A stretch of DNA of 22,137 nucleotides from RUG11247 sp045649485 (lineage in GTDB: Bacteria; Bacillota; Clostridia; Christensenellales; Aristaeellaceae), in NCBI GenBank assembly GCA_045649485.1, contig JAZRPZ010000031.1, positions 1 through 22,137 of the forward strand, written 5' to 3'. The notes beneath the pieces were generated by a model. That model was given only the letters and a program-made list of their open reading frames with translations. It was not told the origin of the DNA and ran no database searches. The position numbers and the translations under genes were made by a program. Shown here one piece after another: positions 1-6,809 of the stretch (position 1 is its first letter; every line of letters starts with the position of its first letter).

Positions 1-73
1 CAACATCTCTTTCCTTACCAACCATAATGGCACCGATGTGGATCACCACACCGCTGTCATTATCGAAGATTGA
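1..73 (+). CDS. C-terminal end of an unidentified protein (5' end outside window)
   Basis: An open frame runs from the window edge to a TGA at 71-73 and encodes about 23 residues ending DHHTAVIIED. An intrinsic terminator begins 8 bases after the stop, which supports a real gene end on this strand. The fragment is too short to assign a family, so no function is proposed. Confidence 0.55.
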   Translation, partial: NISFLTNHNGTDVDHHTAVIIED

Positions 74-80
74 TCCTTGG

Positions 81-108
81 CCGGAAGCCAGATGGCTTCC
101 GGCTTTTT
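81..108 (+). terminator. Intrinsic terminator after the first partial gene
   Basis: A perfect 9-bp stem (81-89 pairing with 94-102) with a 4-base loop is followed by C and five T. The T-run ends exactly where the ribosome binding site of the next gene (GAGGT, 109-113) begins. Confidence 0.85.
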
Positions 109-119
109 GAGGTACTGCT

Positions 120-881
120 ATGAAAGTTTTGCTGATTCTCATCGATGGTATGCGTCCGGATGCCCTGGAAAATATTCCTTACGCACAAGAATTGAAAAAG
201 AAGGCCTCCTATACCCTGCAAGGCACCAGCGTAGTCCCGCCGGTGACGCTGCCTTGTCATATGTCCCTGTTCCATAGTGTAGATCCCAGCCGCCACGGCA
301 CTACCACCAACACCTATATGCCCCAAGTACACTATGTAGAGGGACTTTTTGAGGTGCTGAGCAAAAACAAGAAGCGCTGCGCCATGTTCTATTCCTGGGA
401 GCAGCTGCGGGATATTGCCCGGCCCGGCAGCCTGGCGGTGTCCCAGCTGCACAGCGTGAAATATGTCCCCTGGGAAGAATGTGTGCAGCGCTGCGCGCAA
501 GGTGCATTGGAGGATATCCGGGCCCACGGCACGGATTTCGTGTTTCTGTATATGGCCTATCCTGACGACGCGGGACACAAATTCGGCTATATGAGCCGGG
601 AGTATCTGGATGCAGTGGCCTTTTGCTGGGAACATGTAGAAAGCGTTGTTTCTGCTTTGCCGGAGGAATATGCGGTGATCATTACCGCAGACCACGGCGG
701 ACATGACCGTACCCACGGCACCGAGATGCCCGAAGATATGACCATCCCCGTGATCATCCACGGTCTTGACAAGACCGGCGAGATCGAGAGCGAAGTATCC
801 ATCAAGGATATTGCTCCCACCATCGTTAAGCTGATGGACTGCCAGAATGCTCCCGAGTGGGAGGGCAAGAGCCTCGTATGA
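120..881 (+). CDS. Alkaline-phosphatase-superfamily phosphodiesterase / phosphatase
   Basis: This is a 253-residue protein of the type I phosphodiesterase/nucleotide pyrophosphatase branch of the alkaline phosphatase superfamily, which hydrolyses phosphate esters with two bound divalent metals. Likely metal and nucleophile residues are visible in order: D9 in LILIDGMRPD, T43 in the PPVTLPCHMS nucleophile loop, D149 and H153 in the DxxGH pattern, D191-H192 in ADHGGHD, and H199 in THGT. No signal peptide or membrane segment is seen, so it is probably cytoplasmic, and it is shorter than most secreted relatives. The start is fixed by GAGGT six bases upstream. Its stop overlaps the start of the MFS gene (ATGA), so the two are probably translationally coupled. 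CGG (4 of 9 Arg) and TTG codons are commoner here than in the next gene. The natural substrate is unknown. Confidence 0.85.
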   Translation: MKVLLILIDGMRPDALENIPYAQELKKKASYTLQGTSVVPPVTLPCHMSLFHSVDPSRHGTTTNTYMPQVHYVEGLFEVLSKNKKRCAMFYSWEQLRDIARPGSLAVSQLHSVKYVPWEECVQRCAQGALEDIRAHGTDFVFLYMAYPDDAGHKFGYMSREYLDAVAFCWEHVESVVSALPEEYAVIITADHGGHDRTHGTEMPEDMTIPVIIHGLDKTGEIESEVSIKDIAPTIVKLMDCQNAPEWEGKSLV

Positions 882-2131
882 TAACCAATGACAAATCGAG
901 GCGCACGGCATTTATTCAGCTTACGGCGCTGTGCACCGTTGTCTATTTCGTAAGCTACATATCCCGCATCAATCTCTCCGCCGCAATGGTTGAAATCGTT
1001 GCAAGCGGATTCGCTCCCGAAAACATGGTAGCCCTTGCGCTTTCCATCTGCTCCGTTACTTACGGCGCAGGACAGATACTCTCCGGCTGGCTGGGCGACA
1101 AGTTCAGACCGCAGAGCGTTATCTTCACCGGCTTTATCATTACCGGCTGCATGAATATGCTGGTGTCACTCGTGCCTGACCCACGATTCCTCAGCGGGAT
1201 ATGGGCGATGAACGGCTTCGCTCAGGCGCTGATGTGGCCTCCGCTGCTTAAGATACTCACCTGTCATCTGAATTCCGGCGAATATTCCAAGGCATGCATG
1301 TGGGTCAGCTGGGGCAGTTCCTTCGGTACCATCGCGGTATATCTGTTCGTGCCCGTGATAATCTCCATTGCAAGCTTCCGCTGGGTATTCGTGGCAAGCG
1401 GCTCCTGCGCACTGGCCATGGCATTTATATGGAAAGTACTCTACGGCAGAAACTTCACCGGAGCAAATGCGCTGCGTCCCGATGACGAGCCCGCACCCGT
1501 GAAATCCTCCGGCGGCGAAGCACCCAAGGCTGAGCGCTTCACCGGCACTGCCATTTTCCTCATGGCAATGATAATGCTGGGCATCGTAATGCAGGGTGCA
1601 CTGCGCGACGGCGTTACCAACTGGATGCCTACGCTGGTCAGCGAGACTTTCGACCTGGGCTCCTCCGTGGCAATACTCTCCGGCGTATTCCTGCCCATAT
1701 TCCACATTATCTGCACCAAGATAGCTTCCAAAATACACGCCCGCTTTATCAAGAACGAGCTCACCTGCTCCGGCGTGATATTCGCAGTGGGCTGCGTGGC
1801 GGCGCTGCTGCTTGCTCTGCTCAACGGCAGCAATGTTGTGGTCATGGTAATACTGCTTGCGGTGTTGGTAGGCTGCATGCACGGCGTAAACCTGATGCTC
1901 ATCTGCATGGTGCCGCCCCGCTTCCGCAAATACGGCCATGTATCGCTGGTATCCGGAATCGTGAATTCCTCCACCTATATCGGCGCGGCAGTATCCACCT
2001 ACGGCATAGCAATGTTCTCCGAGGCTTTCGGCTGGAACAGCACGCTCTATCTCTGGGCAGCCATCGCCGCAGCCGGCATGCTCATCTGCTTCGGCTTCAC
2101 AATGAAGTGGAAGAAATTCATAACCGATTAA
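878..2131 (+). CDS. MFS transporter, organophosphate:phosphate antiporter (OPA) type
   Basis: This is a 417-residue integral membrane protein with about twelve hydrophobic segments and a charged central loop around residues 195-215. The N-terminal helix YFVSYISRINLSAAM and the loop between helices 2 and 3, GWLGDKFRPQ, fit the MFS loop motif and resemble GlpT/UhpT-like OPA members, which exchange phosphorylated small molecules for phosphate. I place the start at the ATG of 878-880, which overlaps the upstream TGA as ATGA and follows a GGGAGGG-like site. An earlier in-frame ATG at 857 would give seven extra residues inside the upstream gene and is less likely. Coupling to a phosphodiesterase suggests uptake of an organophosphate that the partner enzyme cleaves. 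That substrate link is inference; the MFS call is firm and the OPA subfamily is likely. Confidence 0.85.
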   Translation: MITNDKSRRTAFIQLTALCTVVYFVSYISRINLSAAMVEIVASGFAPENMVALALSICSVTYGAGQILSGWLGDKFRPQSVIFTGFIITGCMNMLVSLVPDPRFLSGIWAMNGFAQALMWPPLLKILTCHLNSGEYSKACMWVSWGSSFGTIAVYLFVPVIISIASFRWVFVASGSCALAMAFIWKVLYGRNFTGANALRPDDEPAPVKSSGGEAPKAERFTGTAIFLMAMIMLGIVMQGALRDGVTNWMPTLVSETFDLGSSVAILSGVFLPIFHIICTKIASKIHARFIKNELTCSGVIFAVGCVAALLLALLNGSNVVVMVILLAVLVGCMHGVNLMLICMVPPRFRKYGHVSLVSGIVNSSTYIGAAVSTYGIAMFSEAFGWNSTLYLWAAIAAAGMLICFGFTMKWKKFITD

Positions 2132-2165
2132 CAGCTCATTTATCACAGACAGGAGGCACCTGACA

Positions 2166-2399
2166 ATGGCATTTGATATCAAGAAGACTGTTCAGGACAT
2201 CATTGACAAGATCAAGGATGATCCCGCTATGCTCAAGAAGTTCAAGTCCCAGCCCACCAAAGTAGTCGAAGAACTCATCGGCGTCGACCTGCCCGACGAT
2301 TCCGTCGAAAAGGTAGTCGAACTCGTGAAGGCAAAGCTCGACCTTGACAAGGTAGGCGACTTCATCGGCGGTCTCGGCGGACTTTTCGGAAAGAAATAA
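2166..2399 (+). CDS. Small, Cys-free, highly charged helical protein (77 aa) of unknown function
   Basis: A strong AGGAGG site precedes this 77-residue ORF, which lies 34 bases after the MFS gene and ends just before a strong terminator, so it is a real gene and probably the last of the operon. The N-terminal two thirds are predicted helical and charged (14 Lys, 15 Asp/Glu overall), with a DPAMLKKFKSQP block and the phrase ELIGVDLPDD. The tail DFIGGLGGLFGKK is glycine-rich and amphipathic. There is no Cys or Trp, no signal peptide and no membrane segment. Small proteins of this look are familiar in Clostridia as hypothetical proteins. The GVDLP segment also recalls Nif11/nitrile-hydratase-like RiPP leader peptides, but no modifying enzyme or peptide exporter is adjacent and the tail has no Cys, Ser or Thr to modify. 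Function unknown. Confidence 0.85.
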   Translation: MAFDIKKTVQDIIDKIKDDPAMLKKFKSQPTKVVEELIGVDLPDDSVEKVVELVKAKLDLDKVGDFIGGLGGLFGKK

Positions 2400-2405
2400 A
2401 ACAGC

Positions 2406-2450
2406 GCCCCGTATCACAGACATCGTTTTGGTGATACGGGGCACTTTTTT
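2406..2450 (+). terminator. Intrinsic terminator after the small-protein gene
   Basis: A perfect 12-bp GC-rich stem (2406-2417 with 2431-2442) around a 13-base loop is followed by AC and six T. It lies seven bases after the TAA of the 77-residue gene and closes the first operon. Confidence 0.9.
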
Positions 2451-2689
2451 AACTGCCGGAAGCAGCTTTCCGATACCTGTCTCAGAAGCTATGACAGGAA
2501 GAGCTGCCGACATATTTTTTATCCCATACGATACACTTGCACACAATCACGCATCTGAAACATTTTTCACATAAAGCTTCTCCTCCATTTATCACGAGTA
2601 CAAATATCAATGAACTGTCGCAGCCGCAACCGTTTGCCGAACATTGCACGATATCAATCGGTTAAAGTTAGGATAAAGGCGTATATTGC
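2451..2689. other. Gene-free stretch with one nested inverted repeat
   Basis: No supported gene lies here. At 2462-2507 an outer pair (GCAGCT 2462-2467 with AGCTGC 2502-2507) encloses an inner pair (CCTGTC 2476-2481 with GACAGG 2493-2498), and six T follow at 2515-2520. This could be a second weak terminator or a structured leader remnant. From 2521 to 2689 I see nothing I can name. I looked for a purine riboswitch core because of the downstream genes and did not find one. Confidence 0.4.
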
Positions 2690-2718
2690 TTGATTCTTAA
2701 ACTCATAAACTGTAACAT
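2690..2718 (+). promoter_or_regulatory. Predicted sigma-A promoter of the purine salvage/importer operon
   Basis: TTGATT (2690-2695) and TAACAT (2713-2718) are separated by 17 bases, with TG directly before the -10. The aminohydrolase start lies 41 bases downstream of the -10, preceded by a GGAGG at 2746-2750. The surrounding stretch is AT-rich. Confidence 0.6.
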
Positions 2719-2759
2719 ATATATAGAAATTATGTGCAATAACATGGAGGCCGATCATT

Positions 2760-4112
2760 ATGAAGATTCTTCTTAAGAATGCCTTTATCGTGACTATGGA
2801 TCCCGAAAACGGAGTCTATACCCGCGGTTATATCATCGTAGAAAACGACCGCATCGCATGCATCGCCGGCGGCGAAGCCCCCGAGGGACAGTATGACGAG
2901 ATCGTCAACTGCGACGGCAAGATCATCATGCCCGGTCTTATCAATACTCACGTTCACACTTCTCAGCAGCTGGGCCGCGGTCTGGGCGACGATGTAAATC
3001 TGCTCACCTGGCTCCACGAGCGCACCTGGCCCTATGAGAGCAACATGACTGCAGAGGATTCCTACGTTTCCACCCTGCTGTGCTCCATCGAGCAGATCAA
3101 GTCCGGCGTTACCACCATCGCCGAGCCCGGCGGACAGTATGTCTGCGGCATGGCCAGGGGTATCACCGAGGCAGGTATCCGCGCAAAGCTGGCCAACTCC
3201 GTTATGGACTGCGGCGAAGGTCTGCCCGCAAATTGGATCCGCAATGCCGACGAAGAACTGGCACGCACCATGGACGATTACAATAAGTTCCACAACACCG
3301 CCGACGGCCGCATTCAGGTATGGTTCGGCCTGCGTACCATCTTCAACAACACCGATGACCTCATCGTCCGCACCAAGGAAATGGCCGACAAGCTGGGCGT
3401 AGGCGTTCACATGCATGTTGCCGAAGTAAAGGACGAAGTGGAATTCACCAAGGAAAAGTTCGGCGTACAGACCGTTACCCATCTGCGCGACCTGGGCGTT
3501 CTGGACAAGAACTTCCTGGCTGTTCACACTGTATGGCTCACCAACGAAGAAGTTGAGATGTTCCGCGACTATCAGGTCAAGGTTTCTCACAACCCCGCCG
3601 CCGCAATGCGCGTTCTTGGCTTTGCAAAGGTTCCCCGCATGCTGCGCGAAGGCATCTGCGTGACCATCGGTACCGACGGCGCTCCCTCCAACAACCGCAT
3701 GGACATGATCGACGAAATGTGGCTCACTTCCCTGATCCACAAGGGCTGGCGTCTTGAGCCCGACGTAGTAAAGGCTCAGGAAGTACTGAAGATGGCCACC
3801 ATCAACGGTGCTCACGCCGTGCTGGATGAGCAGAACGTCGGCAGCCTGACCGTAGGCAAGAAGGCCGACCTGATCGTCATCAATCCCCGCAGCGCCGGCA
3901 TGCTGCCCCTGCATGACACCGTTGCCAACATGGTAACCTCCATGCATTCCTCCAACGTTGAGTCCACCATGTGCGACGGCAAGTGGCTGATGCGCGAACG
4001 CAAGCTGCTTACTCTGGATGAAGAAGCCATCTACACCGAAGCACAGGCCCGTGCAGACGCCATCCGCACCCGCGCAGGCATCGTAATTCCTCCCCGCTTC
4101 ACCATGAACTGA
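2760..4112 (+). CDS. Amidohydrolase-family aminohydrolase (SAH/MTA/guanine deaminase type)
   Basis: This is a 450-residue metal-dependent hydrolase of the TRZ/ATZ/MtaD group, a TIM barrel with a small N- and C-terminal beta domain. Family residues are all visible: H64 and H66 in NTHVHTS, H217 and H219 with catalytic E222 in HMHVAE, H256 in AVHTVW, the SHNP segment at 276-279, and metal-binding D306 in IGTDGAPSNN. Relatives deaminate S-adenosylhomocysteine, methylthioadenosine, 5'-deoxyadenosine, guanine or triazines, and sequence alone does not separate these. GGAGG lies nine bases before the ATG. The gene leads an operon with a BMP-type nucleoside importer starting 51 bases downstream, so deamination of an imported purine compound is the favoured role (inference). 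Length matches the family, and the protein is cytoplasmic. Confidence 0.9.
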   Translation: MKILLKNAFIVTMDPENGVYTRGYIIVENDRIACIAGGEAPEGQYDEIVNCDGKIIMPGLINTHVHTSQQLGRGLGDDVNLLTWLHERTWPYESNMTAEDSYVSTLLCSIEQIKSGVTTIAEPGGQYVCGMARGITEAGIRAKLANSVMDCGEGLPANWIRNADEELARTMDDYNKFHNTADGRIQVWFGLRTIFNNTDDLIVRTKEMADKLGVGVHMHVAEVKDEVEFTKEKFGVQTVTHLRDLGVLDKNFLAVHTVWLTNEEVEMFRDYQVKVSHNPAAAMRVLGFAKVPRMLREGICVTIGTDGAPSNNRMDMIDEMWLTSLIHKGWRLEPDVVKAQEVLKMATINGAHAVLDEQNVGSLTVGKKADLIVINPRSAGMLPLHDTVANMVTSMHSSNVESTMCDGKWLMRERKLLTLDEEAIYTEAQARADAIRTRAGIVIPPRFTMN

Positions 4113-4163
4113 TTATAAGGCTTAACCGCTTTATATATAACGACACAAGAGAGGTAGAACACA

Positions 4164-5135
4164 ATGAAGAAGCTGCTCGCATTTGCCCTGGTTCTTATGA
4201 TGCTCCTCACCTGCACCGTCTCTTTCGCTGAGACCCAGCCCCTGAAGGTCGCTCTGATCCTCACCGGCGTTGCCAACGATATGGGTTGGAATCAGGCTGC
4301 TTACGAAGGCCTGCTGCTGCTCGAATCCGAGTACGGCTGCGAAATCGCCTACACCGAGAACTGCACCACCGCTGACATGACCGCCGCCGTTACCGACTAC
4401 GCTGCAGCCGGCTACGACATCATCTTCGGTCACTCCTACGAGTTCGGCGATCCCATGTGCGAAGTTGCCGAGATGTTCCCCGACACCATCTTCATCTCCA
4501 TCGAAGGTGACAAGAGCAACGGCTCCAATGTTGGTTCCTACCAGCTGAAGTGCCAGGAGAGCGCATACGTTATCGGTATGCTGGCTGCCGGCATGTCCGT
4601 AAACGGCAACATCGGTATGGTTTCCGGCGTTCAGTCCCCCTCCATGAACAAGATCGTTAACGGCTTCGAGGACGGCGCAAAGGCCAAGAATCCCGAGATC
4701 ATCGTTCAGAAGACCTACACCAACTCCTACATCGACACCGTTATGGGTAAGGAGTGCGGCGACGCTGTTATCGAGAACGGCGCTGACTTCGTATACCACT
4801 GCGCTAACGAGTCCGGTCTGGGCGCTCTGAACACCGCTATCGAAAACGGCATCTACGTTTGCGGCGACAGCTACGATCAGTCCTTCCTGGCTCCCGAGCT
4901 GGTTATGACCTCCGCTATCTACTATGTTGACGCTCTGATGAACAAGGCTTACTCCGACGTAGTTTCCGGCAACTTCACCGGTACTGTTGTCGAAGTTGGT
5001 ATGGCTGACGGCGCTGTTGCTCTGGCTCCCTTCAATGCCCTGGTTCCCCAGGATCTGCAGGACGAGCTGAACGCAGTTATCGCTTCCATCATCTCCGGCG
5101 AACTGGATCTGCCCGCTGACGGCAGCGTACGCTGA
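4164..5135 (+). CDS. BMP-family ABC transporter substrate-binding protein
   Basis: This is a 323-residue exported binding protein of the basic membrane protein (BMP/PnrA-like) family, which binds nucleosides for ABC import. An N-terminal Lys-Lys, a hydrophobic stretch and a likely signal peptidase I site after about residue 22 (VSFA then ET) are seen. The only early Cys (C17) sits in LLTC, a poor lipobox, so a lipid anchor is uncertain although many relatives are lipoproteins. The mature part begins with the family-typical KVALILTG and includes GYDIIFGHSYEFGD and AYVIGMLAAGMS. GAGAGG lies upstream of the ATG. Codons are strongly biased to GCT, GTT, GGT, TCC and AAG, more so than in neighbouring genes, which suggests high expression as is usual for binding proteins. 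A hairpin follows the gene. Confidence 0.92.
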   Translation: MKKLLAFALVLMMLLTCTVSFAETQPLKVALILTGVANDMGWNQAAYEGLLLLESEYGCEIAYTENCTTADMTAAVTDYAAAGYDIIFGHSYEFGDPMCEVAEMFPDTIFISIEGDKSNGSNVGSYQLKCQESAYVIGMLAAGMSVNGNIGMVSGVQSPSMNKIVNGFEDGAKAKNPEIIVQKTYTNSYIDTVMGKECGDAVIENGADFVYHCANESGLGALNTAIENGIYVCGDSYDQSFLAPELVMTSAIYYVDALMNKAYSDVVSGNFTGTVVEVGMADGAVALAPFNALVPQDLQDELNAVIASIISGELDLPADGSVR

Positions 5136-5164
5136 TTTACGGAATAACTTCATAACCTTCTGGA

Positions 5165-5198
5165 AAACGGCTTGGGAGATTTATCTCCCAAACCGTTT
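5165..5198 (+). terminator. Hairpin between binding-protein and ATPase genes (partial terminator or mRNA stabiliser)
   Basis: AAACGG and TTGGGAGA (5165-5179) pair with TCTCCCAA and CCGTTT (5184-5198), with one mismatch and a 4-base loop. Only a weak T-rich tract follows (TTTCCGTTG). In ABC importer operons such hairpins often let the binding protein be made in excess over the membrane components, which is the likely role here. Confidence 0.6.
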
Positions 5199-5282
5199 CC
5201 GTTGCATCATGGGCTATTTCATTTTTGCTTCTTCAATACCTCTTGAATCACCTCACAAAAACAATTCCAAGGAGTTGATCTC

Positions 5283-6809
5283 ATGCCGATTCTGGCAATG
5301 GAAGACATCAGCATCTCCTTCTATGGTAAATATGCAAACGAGAATGTAAATCTGTCTGTGGAAGCCGGCGAGATTCATGCACTGCTGGGCGAAAACGGTG
5401 CAGGCAAGACCACACTTATGAACATTCTCTTCGGCATTTACAAGGCAGAAAGCGGACGCGTGCTCTGGGAAGGCAAGGAAGCCAATTTCCGCGCGCCCGA
5501 AGAAGCCATACGTGCCGGCATCGGCATGGTCCATCAGCATTTTTCTCTGGTAAACGCCATGACCGTACTGGATAACGTGCTGCTTGGCTACAGCGATATG
5601 CCTCTTTTCATGCCCCGCAAAAAGTTCCGTGCCCGTCTGCTGGAGCTTTCCGAGCGTTACGGTCTGAAGGTAGACCCTGATGCGCTTGTCGGCAGCCTGT
5701 CTATCGGTGAAAAACAGCGCGTTGAGATTCTGAAGGCCCTTTTCCGCGATATCAAGCTGCTTATTCTGGACGAGCCTACCGGCGTGCTTACTCCTAACGA
5801 GGCAACCCAGCTATTCGGTGTGCTTGAACAGCTCAAAAAGCGCGGCTTCGCCGTTATCATCATCACCCATCATATGAGCGAGATCATGAACTTCACCGAC
5901 CGCGTAACCGTACTGCGCGACGGAAAGAGCATATCTACCCTCGTCACCAAAGAAACCACCGCAGAAGAGCTTTCCCGCTGCATGGTAGGCCGCGAACTGA
6001 ACGATGTTCAGAACGACCATTCCCATGCGCCAGGCGCTCCCCTGCTGACCCTCGAAAACCTTACCGTTTTCCGCAGCGGACGCAAGCGTCCCGCCGTTGA
6101 TAACATCAACCTCACCATCCACGAAGGTGAAATCCTCGGTATTGCCGGCGTTGAAGGCAACGGACAGAAAGAACTGGCAGAAGCCATTGTCGGCATCCGC
6201 CGCAGCCGCGTTAAGGGCAGCATAAAGCTTGCGAACGAAAACCTTACCGGCAAAAACGTGCGTGTCCGCGCCGCCAAGGGTCTTGCCTATATCCCGGATG
6301 ACCGTCAGCACGACGCACTCGTCCCCGATATGGATGTAGCCGACAACCTTATCCTGCGCCGCTATAAGGCCAAGCCCTTCTCTGCATTCGGAGTATTCAG
6401 CAGAGCCCGCATCATGCAGCACGCTTATAACGTCATCCGTGATTATTCCGTACGCACTGCAGGCAACCTTGGCGTAAAGGCCCCCGTAAGACTGCTTTCC
6501 GGCGGCAATCAGCAGAAGATAGTTCTGGCACGCGAGATAAACGACGAAGCAAAGTGCATCGTTGCCAGTCAGCCCACACGCGGTCTCGACGTAGGCGCTT
6601 CCGCTTTCGTACGCGAAAAGCTTATCGAGCAGAAGAATCTCGGCAAAGCAGTAATGCTTATTTCCGCGGACCTTGAGGAAATACTTTCCGTATCCGACAA
6701 GATAGCGGTCATGAACGGCGGTCATATCACCGGCATTCTCGACCGCAGCGAGGCTACCATCGATACCATCGGCCTGCTTATGGGCGGTATTAAGGAGGCA
6801 GCAAAATGA
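5283..6809 (+). CDS. Nucleoside-type ABC transporter ATP-binding protein (two ABC domains)
   Basis: This is a 508-residue fusion of two ATPase domains, as in the NupO/YufO and RbsA-like families that power nucleoside or sugar import from the cytoplasmic face. Domain 1 has Walker A GENGAGKTT (36-44), signature LSIGEKQ (139-145) and Walker B LLILDEP (159-165). Domain 2 has the degenerate Walker A GVEGNGQKE, signature LLSGGNQQK and CIVASQPTRGLD in place of a canonical Walker B, the usual asymmetry of this class. GGAG at 5271-5274 sets the start. The stop overlaps the first permease gene as ATGA. The 147-base gap to the binding-protein gene holds the hairpin but no convincing promoter. Confidence 0.93.
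   Translation: MPILAMEDISISFYGKYANENVNLSVEAGEIHALLGENGAGKTTLMNILFGIYKAESGRVLWEGKEANFRAPEEAIRAGIGMVHQHFSLVNAMTVLDNVLLGYSDMPLFMPRKKFRARLLELSERYGLKVDPDALVGSLSIGEKQRVEILKALFRDIKLLILDEPTGVLTPNEATQLFGVLEQLKKRGFAVIIITHHMSEIMNFTDRVTVLRDGKSISTLVTKETTAEELSRCMVGRELNDVQNDHSHAPGAPLLTLENLTVFRSGRKRPAVDNINLTIHEGEILGIAGVEGNGQKELAEAIVGIRRSRVKGSIKLANENLTGKNVRVRAAKGLAYIPDDRQHDALVPDMDVADNLILRRYKAKPFSAFGVFSRARIMQHAYNVIRDYSVRTAGNLGVKAPVRLLSGGNQQKIVLAREINDEAKCIVASQPTRGLDVGASAFVREKLIEQKNLGKAVMLISADLEEILSVSDKIAVMNGGHITGILDRSEATIDTIGLLMGGIKEAAK

Noticed and set aside
1166..2182. Long minus-strand open frame opposite the MFS gene
   Set aside because: Its translation is rich in His, Tyr and Gly with no family resemblance and mirrors the codon pattern of the membrane-protein gene on the other strand.
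2136..2546. Minus-strand open frame covering the small-protein gene and its terminator
   Set aside because: It reads through a strong plus-strand terminator and has no ribosome site. The plus-strand 77-residue gene has AGGAGG and a terminator.
2451..2759. Possible purine riboswitch before the deaminase/importer operon
   Set aside because: The conserved purine-aptamer core and loop sequences were looked for and not seen.
2730..5153. Long minus-strand frames opposite the aminohydrolase and binding-protein genes
   Set aside because: They are shadows of strongly codon-biased plus-strand genes with intact catalytic motifs or a signal peptide.
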